This document shows positions 1 through 7,532 of a DNA stretch of 38,227 nt, in pieces. The DNA is from an uncultured Ruminiclostridium sp. GTDB taxonomy: Bacteria > Bacillota > Clostridia > Oscillospirales > Ruminococcaceae. Where the stretch lies: the NCBI GenBank assembly GCA_905235805.1, contig CAJOMV010000051.1:1-38227 (forward strand), read 5' to 3'. The notes beneath the pieces were generated by a model. It was not told where the DNA came from and ran no database searches. It saw only the letters and a program-made list of their open reading frames with translations. The first letter of the stretch is position 1; every line of letters begins with the position of its first letter. The position numbers were made by a program, and so were the translations under genes.

Positions 1-215
1 GGCTTGAGCCTAAACTGAGTACCGTCTGTTACGTCCTGCTTTTTTGTAACTCCCTGCCTCGCAGCCGTTATGCTCTGCAAGTATTTTTAATAAAATAAGC
101 CTGTCACTTCGTAATGAAATGACAGGTTTTTGCTTTTCTTATCTTTGCTTAGCTTTCAAAAAGCGCATTGCCTTCGCCCGCTGCAGGCGGCAGCAATTAA
201 GTTTAGGCTCAAGCC
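1..215. repeat. 16-bp inverted repeat bounding a ~215-bp AT-rich segment
   Basis: Bases 1-16 are an exact reverse complement of bases 200-215 (GGCTTGAGCCTAAACT). The enclosed segment has no convincing gene, is more AT-rich than its surroundings and holds one intrinsic terminator. The left arm lies at the window edge, so the repeat may extend further left. It could be the terminal repeats of a small non-coding element (MITE-like) or arms of a long RNA hairpin. No target-site duplication can be judged because the left flank is missing. Confidence 0.5.
100..131 (+). terminator. intrinsic terminator
   Basis: CCTGTCA (100-106) pairs with TGACAGG (120-126); three further inner pairs follow after one mismatch. 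The stem is followed by five T and a second T-rich run. It would terminate transcription arriving on the plus strand from a gene left of the window. Confidence 0.7.
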
Positions 216-231
216 CTTTTTAAAGGGCTTG
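210..231. repeat. perfect hairpin near the 3' end of the minus-strand gene
   Basis: Bases 210-219 and 222-231 are exact reverse complements around a two-base centre (CAAGCCCTTT / AAAGGGCTTG). The left half shares six bases with the arm at 200-215 of the long inverted repeat, so the two pairings exclude each other. There is no T-run on either side, so it is not a standard intrinsic terminator, although it lies 29 bases past the stop of the minus-strand gene. Confidence 0.5.
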
Positions 232-259
232 CCGCCGGAGGCACTCGAGCGCCAGCGAA

Positions 260-1393
260 CTACTCAAGACCTGCGTAGCGACTGCCGGAGCGGTCATTAG
301 TGAAGTAGGGGGCGTGGTAATCGACATCGAAATTGTGGGCTTCGAGGAGCTCGCAGATGATGTCGTCGTTTTCGTCAAAGGGGAAGACGTGACCTATGGA
401 GGCGAGAAATCTCGTCATGTTGAGCGGGTCAAGGTGAAGACCGATGCCTATGCGAAGAGCGGCGGTCTTGGAGAGCTTGCGGGCGTTCTTTTTCGTTATG
501 CTGCGGGCGTTGTTGAGATAGGCGGGGTCAACTCCCACATCGGCGGCGAGCTTGCTGGCGTTCTTGATAATGCCGCGGTCTATCGCGTCCTCGATGTAGC
601 GGTTCAGCAGGGTCTTGCCCTCTTTGCTGCTCCTGCGTATCTCTTCCATGAGGTCTATCTTCGGGGGCTTGAAGGGCGACGGAGCGTCCCGATCGCGGAG
701 AGCCGCCATTTTCTTGTCGAGCTCGTTTATGCTCTCGAACATATCCTCGCTGCTGTCCTCCCTGAAGTCCGCGTAGCGCTTGTTCAGGGTCTTGCGGGCA
801 TAGCGGCGTTCAGCCGCGTCCCCGAACGCGAGCATGTCTGCCAGCCACCAGAATTCGTACTGCTCGGGGGAGGGTGTTCCTCTCTCGATGAGTGCCTTCA
901 GCTTGTGGTCGTGTTCGTCCTGCATTCTCGGCATTTTCGGGACATACTCTCCGCCTTGTGAATCCTCGCGAGCGACACGCAGCTTTACATCAAGCTCCTC
1001 AAAGCTTGCCGCTTCTATGAAGCAGTATCTGGTAAAGTATTTCTCAACAGGCTCATCTTCGTAATGCTCCGGGTTTGTGTCAATGAACCAACACAATATC
1101 TCCAGCTTTCCGTCCGGGTCAAAGGTGGCACCGTAGTCTATGACGTCCAGCTCCCAGTACTTGTGGTATATTATCCCCTCAAGCTGTATGGTGAACTCGG
1201 TGAACGCGTTCTCCTTCAGAAGCTTGTGGTCGTCGTTGTACCGGTCATACCACTCCCCGGCAAAGTTCGTCGAGAACCCCGTACCCGGCAGCGAGATGTG
1301 ATAGCAGTAATACGGCGTGCCGTCCTTCCTTTGGCTGTCAACGCGCTCGATGACCAGATAATCTCCGAATTTGTCTTCCGCTCTTACGTTCAT
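260..1393 (-). CDS. hypothetical protein with C-terminal HTH-like domain
   Basis: A 377-aa protein is read from ATG at 1393, which has AAAGGAG six bases upstream; an in-frame ATG 16 codons earlier has no ribosome site and lies in the promoter, so I reject it. The N-terminal part (about 1-150) is rich in aromatic and acidic residues and not recognised. The middle (about 165-260) is charged and helical. The last ~110 residues (about 265-375) read as a helix-turn-helix-like fold, with ASKLAADVGVDPAYLNN followed by a basic stretch and TAALRIGIGLHLD. This resembles the XRE-like tail found on several Ruminococcus proteins. A regulatory or DNA-binding role is inference; no enzyme motif is visible. 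It has its own promoter and appears monocistronic. Confidence 0.7.
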   Translation of the reverse strand: MNVRAEDKFGDYLVIERVDSQRKDGTPYYCYHISLPGTGFSTNFAGEWYDRYNDDHKLLKENAFTEFTIQLEGIIYHKYWELDVIDYGATFDPDGKLEILCWFIDTNPEHYEDEPVEKYFTRYCFIEAASFEELDVKLRVAREDSQGGEYVPKMPRMQDEHDHKLKALIERGTPSPEQYEFWWLADMLAFGDAAERRYARKTLNKRYADFREDSSEDMFESINELDKKMAALRDRDAPSPFKPPKIDLMEEIRRSSKEGKTLLNRYIEDAIDRGIIKNASKLAADVGVDPAYLNNARSITKKNARKLSKTAALRIGIGLHLDPLNMTRFLASIGHVFPFDENDDIICELLEAHNFDVDYHAPYFTNDRSGSRYAGLE

Positions 1394-1431
1394 GGCTGCT
1401 CCTTTCTCAGGCTGATGTGCTTTTCTGTCTG

Positions 1432-1460
1432 ATGATACCACTGTTTCGGGGGAGTTTCAA
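1432..1460 (-). promoter_or_regulatory. sigma-70-type promoter for the HTH-tailed gene
   Basis: Read on the minus strand, TTGAAA (1455-1460) is followed after 17 bases by TATCAT (1432-1437), about 40 bases before the chosen ATG at 1393. Confidence 0.55.
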
Positions 1461-1472
1461 GGGTAAATTTCA

Positions 1473-1498
1473 AAAGTGTCCCGTTTCGGGGACACTTT
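1473..1498 (-). terminator. intrinsic terminator after the membrane-protein gene
   Basis: AAAGTGTCCC (1473-1482) pairs with GGGACACTTT (1489-1498), a ten-pair stem with a six-base loop, lying three bases past the stop at 1502. On the minus strand it is followed by a weak T-rich run. Confidence 0.6.
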
Positions 1499-1501
1499 CC
1501 G

Positions 1502-2098
1502 CTATCTCATGACCGCGAACCCCAGAACCACCGCCGCAAGGAGCGCTATGAAGTAGGGAATGGATATCGCCTTGCTGACAGTCTTTCCCGCGTGGACTAT
1601 GTAACGTCCGACAATGCCAAGTGCCGCTATCAGCGCCGCGAGAACGAGCTTCAGTACTGCCCTGAGCTGATAGTCTATCTCGAAGCAGTTCTCCGTGCCG
1701 TAGGGGAACCACAGGTCTTCAAACGTTGACGCGCGGGAGTATATCTCCTTGCGGACGTCGTAATCGTCCAGCTTCTTGCAAAGGCTCGTGATGTCGATGC
1801 CGGAGTGGTCGAAGGTGTAGCCGTCGCTGTTGAACCTGTCACCGAACCAAGAGGGGGAGCAGTGTATCAGGTATGAGTCAAAGGTCTTCTCGTTCACCGC
1901 TATGTAGTAATGGTCGGTGCCGATAGGAATGAGACCGTTTATGGAGTGCTCAACGCTGAGTATCTCAAAGCCCGCGTCGAGGTGGACGGTGTGCTTGTCC
2001 TGCGTGTTGGTGAGATCCATGACCGCCGTTATGATAAGGTACGCCATTACCCCGACAAGGAATACTATTATAAGAATTGCCTGCCATACTTTTTTCAT
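1502..2098 (-). CDS. hypothetical membrane protein, three predicted TM segments
   Basis: A 198-aa protein of unknown function. A hydrophobic segment at about 6-27 follows a short basic start and looks like a signal anchor. A soluble stretch of about 110 residues follows, then two hydrophobic segments at about 145-163 and 175-196. The ATG at 2098 overlaps the TGA of the upstream zinc-ribbon gene (ATGA), and GGGAG lies upstream of it, so the two genes are translationally coupled and probably act together. No catalytic motif is seen. Confidence 0.65.
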   Translation of the reverse strand: MKKVWQAILIIVFLVGVMAYLIITAVMDLTNTQDKHTVHLDAGFEILSVEHSINGLIPIGTDHYYIAVNEKTFDSYLIHCSPSWFGDRFNSDGYTFDHSGIDITSLCKKLDDYDVRKEIYSRASTFEDLWFPYGTENCFEIDYQLRAVLKLVLAALIAALGIVGRYIVHAGKTVSKAISIPYFIALLAAVVLGFAVMR

Positions 2099-2586
2099 TG
2101 TTCTTCTCCCTTTTCTCTGAATTGCTCCGGCACAGGATATCCGAGAAGCCCGAGCGTGCGGACGTAGTATTTATCACTCATTCGCTCCAGCGACTCATCG
2201 TACAGCCGCTTGTATTTCTTCGCCTTCAAGCCCGACTTTATGTATATCATACCGATTATCGAAGCGAGTATCATACCCGCGCCCGCGATGATGAACATGG
2301 TGGGGAGGAACCACTGTGTTTCCTCGGGTTCACCGAGAACGCGCATTCCCGAGAGGTGAATGCCCCGCCAGAGCAGGAACGCACCGAAGCCGGTCATCAC
2401 GAGGTAGGGGTAGAGCTTGAAATCCCTGTCGGGGAAGGGCTCTCCGGCGAGCTCGACGCAGCGAGGGTCGAGGTAATCGGAGCCGCACTGACGGCACTGT
2501 TTTATGGGGCTTTTGTACTGCACGGAATAGTTTTCGAATGTCAGCACTTTTGTCCCGCATGAGGGGCAGCGAACGACAGTTTTCAT
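2095..2586 (-). CDS. zinc-ribbon membrane protein of unknown function
   Basis: A 163-aa protein. Two CxxC knuckles (C7/C10 and C31/C34) form a probable zinc ribbon at the cytoplasmic N-terminus. Two hydrophobic segments follow at about 57-77 and 93-117, then a charged C-terminal tail. GAAGGAGAAGG lies upstream of the ATG at 2586. It is the first gene of a two-gene unit with the membrane protein at 1502-2098. The zinc-ribbon/TM layout is common in small uncharacterised Firmicute proteins, and no function is assigned. Confidence 0.65.
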   Translation of the reverse strand: MKTVVRCPSCGTKVLTFENYSVQYKSPIKQCRQCGSDYLDPRCVELAGEPFPDRDFKLYPYLVMTGFGAFLLWRGIHLSGMRVLGEPEETQWFLPTMFIIAGAGMILASIIGMIYIKSGLKAKKYKRLYDESLERMSDKYYVRTLGLLGYPVPEQFREKGEEQ

Positions 2587-2612
2587 TTTCTTTCCTTCTC
2601 CTTCACTTTCTC

Positions 2613-2641
2613 ATTATATTTGTATCGATCCTCCGCACAGT
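2613..2641 (-). promoter_or_regulatory. weak candidate promoter
   Basis: A clear TATAAT (minus strand, 2613-2618) lies 26 bases before the ATG at 2586, but the sequence 17 bases upstream (ACTGTG) is a poor -35. The gap up to the kinase stop at 2673 holds nothing else recognisable. Confidence 0.3.
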
Positions 2642-2672
2642 CGCAGAAGATAACGGGGTGAACGCGGAGCAA

Positions 2673-2731
2673 TTAAAAGTTTTTGAAAGGGGGTCCGGGG
2701 GAAAAACTTTTTTCAAAAAGTTTTCCCCCGG
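2673..2731 (-). repeat. palindromic repeat/terminator invading the kinase 3' end
   Basis: The core hairpin (2695-2731) pairs CCGGGGGAAAA-CTTTTT with AAAAAGTTTTCCCCCGG, with one bulged A. The same CCGGGGG / AAAACTTTTT style of hairpin recurs, from memory, downstream of many genes in gut Clostridia. Here it lies inside the reading frame: the last ~18 codons and the stop of the histidine kinase are read from it. It should terminate the kinase operon. Confidence 0.65.
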
Positions 2732-5393
2732 TCTCGAGCGACAGCGACTCTTTCAGCGCGTCGAGCAGAGCGGAATACTCTGCGAGGACTTCGGGGTGGT
2801 GGGCTGTGATGTAATCGGAGTCGCCGTTCTTGGCAGCGAGCTCGAGGGCTTTGGCGTGGGCGGAGAGCTCCTCGGCGCCGATGTTGAGCGAGGTGCTTTT
2901 GAGACCGTGGGCGTAGGTGCCGTAGTCCTTCCAGTCGGCTGCCTCAAAAGCTGCTGTGAGCTGGGGGCGCTTATCGGCATCGAGGTAGGTCTGAATCATC
3001 TCCGTGTAGAACTCCTCGTCGTTCATGCAGTAGCTCATGCCGAGCTTTGTGTTGAGGGCAGGGAAGCGCTCGGGGAGGGTGCGGGCGGCTGCGGGGGACT
3101 GACGGGTGTCATGCTCCGGGGCGAACTCGAGCGGCTCGTCAGCCGCGGTGCTCTCCTCGGACGAATACCCCTCTATAAGCCTGTCGGGCAGGTGCTTGTA
3201 TAACATTTCTATCAGCTCATTTCTGAGTATCGGTTTTGAAAGATAATCGGTGAAGCCCTTGTCAAGATACATCTCCTTCGCGCCGACTATGGCGTTCGCG
3301 GTCAGCGCTATGACGGGCGTCTCTGTGTTGGGGTGCTTGCTGTCCCGCTTCATCAGCTCGTAGGTCTCGATACCGTCAAGCTGCGGCATCATGTGGTCGA
3401 GGAAGATGATATCATAGCGCTTCTTCGCTGTCTTTTCAAGGCACTCCCGACCGCTGCGGGCTATATCTACGGCGGCATGGGTGCGTTTGAGCATTCCCTG
3501 CACCACCTTCAGGTTCATCTCCACATCGTCCACCACAAGTATCCTCGCGCCGGGTATGTTTATCTGCGCGGAGGTGTCATGCTTCTGCTCCGCGTAGTCC
3601 CTGTATCTGTGGGAGAAATCCCCCACCGGCTTGGAGCTTATTATACGCTGCGACAGCCTGACCGTGAATACCGAGCCCTTGCCGTACTCGCTCTTCACCT
3701 CTATCTGACCGCCCATGAGCTCCACAAGCTTGTGGGTGAGGGAGAGCCCGAGACCCGTGCCCTCGATGTTGCGGTTCTTCGTTTCGTCGAGACGGTCGAA
3801 GCTGCCGAACAGCTTTTCCATGTCCTCCGCTCTGATGCCCCTGCCGGTGTCCTCGACCTGTATCTCGAGCTGCGAGGAGCCGCCGTTTCGGGAAGTCTCC
3901 CGGAGCCGCAGCGTCACCTTGCCGGCGTCGGTATATTTGACGGCATTCGACAGGAGATTGTTGATTATCTGCCTTATGCGCACCTCGTCCCCGTAAAGCA
4001 CGGAGGGCAGAGTGCCGCCGATGTCCGTTTCAAACGCGAGCCCCTTCTCGGCGGCTCTCGAATACGTCATGTTATAGCAGTCGTTGAGCACCGAGAAAAG
4101 CTCGTACTCCACCGGGATAAGCTCCATTTTCCCGGACTCTATCTTCGAGATGTCCAGTATGTCGTTGATTATCGAGAGCAGCGTGCGGCTCGCGTCGCCG
4201 ATGTTCACGGCGTACTGCCTTACGTCCTCGGTATTGCCGTCGTCAAGCTCCTCGAGCAGCATGGAGTTCATGCCCATGATGCCGTTTATCGGAGTGCGTA
4301 TCTCGTGGGACATATTCGCGAGGAAACGGCTCTTCGCTTCGCTCGCGACGGCGTACTTCTCCGCCAGCCCCACCTCCTCGGTGATGTCCGCGAATACCAT
4401 GAGTATGCAGTAAGGGTCGCCGTAGGTGTCCCTGACGGAGTTGAGCTTCACCGAGTACACCCTCCCGCCGTCCTTGTCCCGGAGACGGGTGGAGTATATC
4501 TCGTTCGAGCCCTTCTCAAACATGAGCGCGATATCCTCCTCGCTTATGCTGAACAGCTCGCCGAGCTCCCTGCGTTTTCCGCCCGCGCCCAGATGATTTT
4601 CGGCGTAGGCGTTCATTATCGCGATGCTGCGGTCGGTGTCGAATACTATCACGCCAGCCTCGATGAAATCGAACAGCCTCTCGGTGATGTTCCCGACGCT
4701 GATATCAAAGGAATTGACTACGGTGGCGCCGTACCATATAACTATCGTGCAGACCGCGCCGCCTATGCCCGACGTTGCCACCCCCGGCAGCCCGAAGTTC
4801 GGGAATACCGAGTCCGGTATCGTGAAGAACACCAGTGAGAAGTTGGCGGCGAACAGTATCGCGAGGAACTTCCGAGAGCGCCTGATACGCGTCTTTCGCA
4901 GCCATATTATCGCCACGATGAGCAGAGAAGCGAACATCATGGCTTCGTAGACGCTGTGAACGTTGCGGTTGAACTGCATGGCAGGGTCGGCGTACCACCG
5001 TGTATAGCCGTCCCCGCGCACGAAAATATCGACCCTCGTGTCCGAGAATATCAGCAGGTCGGCGACCGACAGCGCAAGGAACGAGATGCGCAGCGCCCAT
5101 GAGGCGCGCTTGCCGAGCCCCGCCATTTCGGTGACGACGAACACCTCGTTCAGCAGGAACGCGTCTATCGCTATCAGCCCCGGTATGCGCAGGTACGGGC
5201 AGACCGAAAGGCTCGGGGACATTCCCAGCGCGGCGTAGCTGAAGCACCACAGCGCCGAGAATATGCCGTACACCAGCATATAATATCGTATGTTCCCGTT
5301 CGAGTTCCTGTTTCTCACATAGAAGCTCACGCCGAACGCTCCCGCGACGGTACCCATTATCAGCAGCGCGCAGTTATTGACTATCCATATCAC
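2673..5393 (-). CDS. hybrid sensor histidine kinase (7TM-PAS-HisKA-HATPase-REC-HPt)
   Basis: A 906-aa membrane kinase starting at GTG 5393, with AAGGAG nine bases upstream inside the end of the preceding gene. About seven hydrophobic segments fill residues 1-230 (7TM-type sensor). A PAS-like region follows (235-345), then HisKA with SHEIRTP (H363), the HATPase domain (N box around 478, DTGRGI 515-520, GTGLGL 545-550), a receiver domain (DD 622-623, acceptor D666, K720) and an HPt domain with H829 in AHGLKST. This is a full intramolecular phosphorelay, H363 to D666 to H829. The stimulus is unknown. The final ~18 residues come from a palindromic repeat. The gene lies eight bases downstream of the HD-GYP/receiver gene, so H829 could donate phosphate to that protein's receiver (inference). 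Confidence 0.93.
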   Translation of the reverse strand: MIWIVNNCALLIMGTVAGAFGVSFYVRNRNSNGNIRYYMLVYGIFSALWCFSYAALGMSPSLSVCPYLRIPGLIAIDAFLLNEVFVVTEMAGLGKRASWALRISFLALSVADLLIFSDTRVDIFVRGDGYTRWYADPAMQFNRNVHSVYEAMMFASLLIVAIIWLRKTRIRRSRKFLAILFAANFSLVFFTIPDSVFPNFGLPGVATSGIGGAVCTIVIWYGATVVNSFDISVGNITERLFDFIEAGVIVFDTDRSIAIMNAYAENHLGAGGKRRELGELFSISEEDIALMFEKGSNEIYSTRLRDKDGGRVYSVKLNSVRDTYGDPYCILMVFADITEEVGLAEKYAVASEAKSRFLANMSHEIRTPINGIMGMNSMLLEELDDGNTEDVRQYAVNIGDASRTLLSIINDILDISKIESGKMELIPVEYELFSVLNDCYNMTYSRAAEKGLAFETDIGGTLPSVLYGDEVRIRQIINNLLSNAVKYTDAGKVTLRLRETSRNGGSSQLEIQVEDTGRGIRAEDMEKLFGSFDRLDETKNRNIEGTGLGLSLTHKLVELMGGQIEVKSEYGKGSVFTVRLSQRIISSKPVGDFSHRYRDYAEQKHDTSAQINIPGARILVVDDVEMNLKVVQGMLKRTHAAVDIARSGRECLEKTAKKRYDIIFLDHMMPQLDGIETYELMKRDSKHPNTETPVIALTANAIVGAKEMYLDKGFTDYLSKPILRNELIEMLYKHLPDRLIEGYSSEESTAADEPLEFAPEHDTRQSPAAARTLPERFPALNTKLGMSYCMNDEEFYTEMIQTYLDADKRPQLTAAFEAADWKDYGTYAHGLKSTSLNIGAEELSAHAKALELAAKNGDSDYITAHHPEVLAEYSALLDALKESLSLETGGKLFEKSFSPGPPFKNF

Positions 5394-5400
5394 CGTCGTA

Positions 5401-7341
5401 TCACTCCTTATCGGAACGCATCTCGCCGCGGCTGTAGTTTATTATGCCATAGACCATTTCCAGCGTGATGAACTGATTGAGGGGCTTGGTCAGGTAGTCG
5501 TCTATGCCGAGCTCGTTTATCTGCCGGAGCGTGTCGCCGCTCTTGTCGGCGGTCATCATCACTACCGGTATGCTGTATTTCTCCCGTATCAGCTTGTACA
5601 GCTCGAAGCCGTCGATGTCGGGCATTCGCAGGTCGAGCAGAATGAGCGAGATATCGCCGCGTCCGAGCACCTCGAAGGTCTCCTCCCTGTTCATCGCCTT
5701 CAGGACGTGGACGGTGGGCAGATCCTTGAGTATGCGCTCCACCATTTTTATATTCATGAGCTCGTCGTCGATGACCAGTATGTTCTTGTCCTCGCTGTCC
5801 TGCTGGCACATCTTATACTCCGTGTCCTCATCTATCATTTTCAGCATGATGTCCGCTATTTCCGGGTCGAACTGCCTGCCTCTGCCCTTTACTATCTCCC
5901 GGCGCACTACCTCCTGCGGGAGAGCGTTACGGTAGCTGCGGTTGCTCGCCATGGCGTCGTAGGCGTCCGCCACGCCGATTATGCGCGCTATCTCGGGGAT
6001 ATTGTCGCCCATGAGCCCGTTCGGGTAGCCTGTGCCGTCATAGCGCTCGTGGTGGTACTTCGCGCCGTAGCCGATACGCTCGTCCTTGTTGATGCCGCGC
6101 AGGATATGGTAGCCGCTGACGGGGTGTATCCTTATCTGGTCGAACTCCTCGTCGGTCAGCTTGCCGGGCTTGTTTATCACAGCCTCGGGAACTCTTATCT
6201 TGCCCACGTCATGCAGCAGTCCCGCGAAGTATATGGTCTCCTGCTCCTCCTCGGACTTGCCCATTCGCTTCGCCAGCGCGAGGGAATACTCCGCCACTCT
6301 CTGGGAATGTCCGCGGGTGTATCTGTCCTTCGCGTCGATAGCGTAGGACAGCGAGCGGATTATGTTCGTATTCATCTGACGGAGCTGCTCTATGCTTTTC
6401 TGCTCGCTCTTCTCCGCCGCTCTTATCCTCTTTATGGAGATGACGCAGAAGACGACTATGACGAGGTAGATGCCGACGGACATCAGTATGCCGATGATGA
6501 GCTGGTGGCGCAGGTTCGCGAACAGCAGCTCGTTGTTCGCGACCACCACCACATACCAGTTCTTCACGATGCGCTCGGAGAAGGCTGTGCAGAGCTCGTT
6601 GTTTATCAGCAGCTCGCTCTCGTTCGTCTGTCCGCTGTACACCTCCGACAGCAGCCCGCTGTACGCGGACTCTCCCGAATAGTTCTTTCCTATCTCGCTC
6701 TTGTCGTAGTGCGCGACCACGAGCCCGCTGCTGTCCACTATGAAGCCGTAGCCCATATCGCCCATGGTCATGCTCTCGGCTATGTTCTGCACCTCCGTAA
6801 GTATCACGTCCAGCGACAGCACGCTCCCGCCGTCCGAGAGGAGCTGACTGAAGGAGATGACGACCTCGCCGGTCTGCGCGTCGATGTACGGGTCGGAGAC
6901 TATCATCTCCCCGCCCGCCTCGGCAGCCTCCCTGTACCAGCTCCGCTCTCTCGCGTCATACCCCTCCGGCGGCACCCACCCGGAGCCGTCGATGTACTCG
7001 CCGTTTATGTACCCGTACAGCCCGGTGAAGTTCGCGTCGAACTGCTGCTGCATCTGCTCCGTGGCGTCGGTGAGGTAGCCGAGTATCTCGTCCCTGCCCG
7101 CGTAGCAGTTCATCAGGTGCTCCACCGATTCCGCGGCGAACCACAGGACGTTGCTGCCCCTGTTCAGGTAGTTCTCCACCATTGCAGCCTGACTTTTCAT
7201 ATTGCTGACGCCCAGCTCCTTTATATCCTTCGCTCCGATGTTGTAGAAGGAGCTGAAGATGACCGCGAGCATGAGTGCCTGCAGCAGGAATATCAGTATT
7301 ATCGCTATCAGAAATTGTCTTGTTCCGGTGCTTCTTTTCAT
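5401..7341 (-). CDS. Cache-sensor HD-GYP c-di-GMP phosphodiesterase with C-terminal receiver
   Basis: A 646-aa protein. TM1 is at about 10-31, an extracellular Cache-like domain at about 35-275 (with WYREA and the GGSVLSLDV type of core), and TM2 at about 279-302. The HD-GYP domain spans about 325-505: HD at 377-378 in LLHDVGKIRVP, HP at 406-407, HHERYDGTGYP at 430-440, and DAYDAM at 459-464. A receiver domain closes the protein at about 520-635 (DD 525-526, acceptor D570 in LLDLRMPDIDG, K619). All metal-ligand motifs look intact, so it should hydrolyse cyclic di-GMP. A receiver placed after HD-GYP is less usual than before it. GGAAAGG lies upstream of the ATG at 7341. It is the first gene of the operon with the hybrid kinase. 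Confidence 0.92.
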   Translation of the reverse strand: MKRSTGTRQFLIAIILIFLLQALMLAVIFSSFYNIGAKDIKELGVSNMKSQAAMVENYLNRGSNVLWFAAESVEHLMNCYAGRDEILGYLTDATEQMQQQFDANFTGLYGYINGEYIDGSGWVPPEGYDARERSWYREAAEAGGEMIVSDPYIDAQTGEVVISFSQLLSDGGSVLSLDVILTEVQNIAESMTMGDMGYGFIVDSSGLVVAHYDKSEIGKNYSGESAYSGLLSEVYSGQTNESELLINNELCTAFSERIVKNWYVVVVANNELLFANLRHQLIIGILMSVGIYLVIVVFCVISIKRIRAAEKSEQKSIEQLRQMNTNIIRSLSYAIDAKDRYTRGHSQRVAEYSLALAKRMGKSEEEQETIYFAGLLHDVGKIRVPEAVINKPGKLTDEEFDQIRIHPVSGYHILRGINKDERIGYGAKYHHERYDGTGYPNGLMGDNIPEIARIIGVADAYDAMASNRSYRNALPQEVVRREIVKGRGRQFDPEIADIMLKMIDEDTEYKMCQQDSEDKNILVIDDELMNIKMVERILKDLPTVHVLKAMNREETFEVLGRGDISLILLDLRMPDIDGFELYKLIREKYSIPVVMMTADKSGDTLRQINELGIDDYLTKPLNQFITLEMVYGIINYSRGEMRSDKE

Positions 7342-7389
7342 ATATTACAGCCTTTCCGAAAAAATAAGTATAACATAAATACCCACATT

Positions 7390-7418
7390 ATTATATAGCA
7401 AAATATATGAAATGTCAA
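7390..7418 (-). promoter_or_regulatory. promoter of the HD-GYP/kinase operon
   Basis: On the minus strand TTGACA (7413-7418), a 17-base spacer and TATAAT (7390-7395) match consensus exactly, about 50 bases before the ATG at 7341. The surroundings are strongly AT-rich. There is no GTTAG palindrome on this side of the divergent region. Confidence 0.8.
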
Positions 7419-7462
7419 TATTTTTCGTTTTACCGTTATACCGGCAAAATCAAAGTAAGAGA

Positions 7463-7491
7463 TTGACAATCGGCGCGGTATGTGCTATAAT
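7463..7491 (+). promoter_or_regulatory. promoter of the RPH-like/MATE operon
   Basis: TTGACA (7463-7468), a 17-base spacer and TATAAT (7486-7491) with TGC before it (extended -10). It is consensus and should be strong unless repressed; the palindrome at 7493-7508 follows after one base. Confidence 0.85.
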
Positions 7492-7492
7492 A

Positions 7493-7508
7493 GTTAGCGA
7501 TAGCTAAC
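7493..7508. promoter_or_regulatory. operator, GTTAG-N6-CTAAY site 1
   Basis: GTTAGCGATAGCTAAC, a palindrome with six-base complementary half-sites, one base after the -10 and so covering the transcription start. Related sites lie at 27415-27430, 28198-28213, 29465-29480, 34767-34782 and 34887-34902. The position suits a TetR- or MarR-type repressor (inference). Confidence 0.75.
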
Positions 7509-7532
7509 AAATGTGCTTGGGAGGGCAATATC

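Noticed and set aside
3333-4838. 501-codon open frame opposite the histidine kinase
   Set aside because: Shadow frame of the HisKA/HATPase coding region, with no independent signal.
5377-7398. 673-codon open frame on the plus strand opposite the HD-GYP gene
   Set aside because: It is the antisense shadow of a gene with clear Cache, HD-GYP and receiver motifs; GC-rich codons leave the opposite frame open. The composition (V, L, H, R rich) is that of a shadow, and it lacks a ribosome site.
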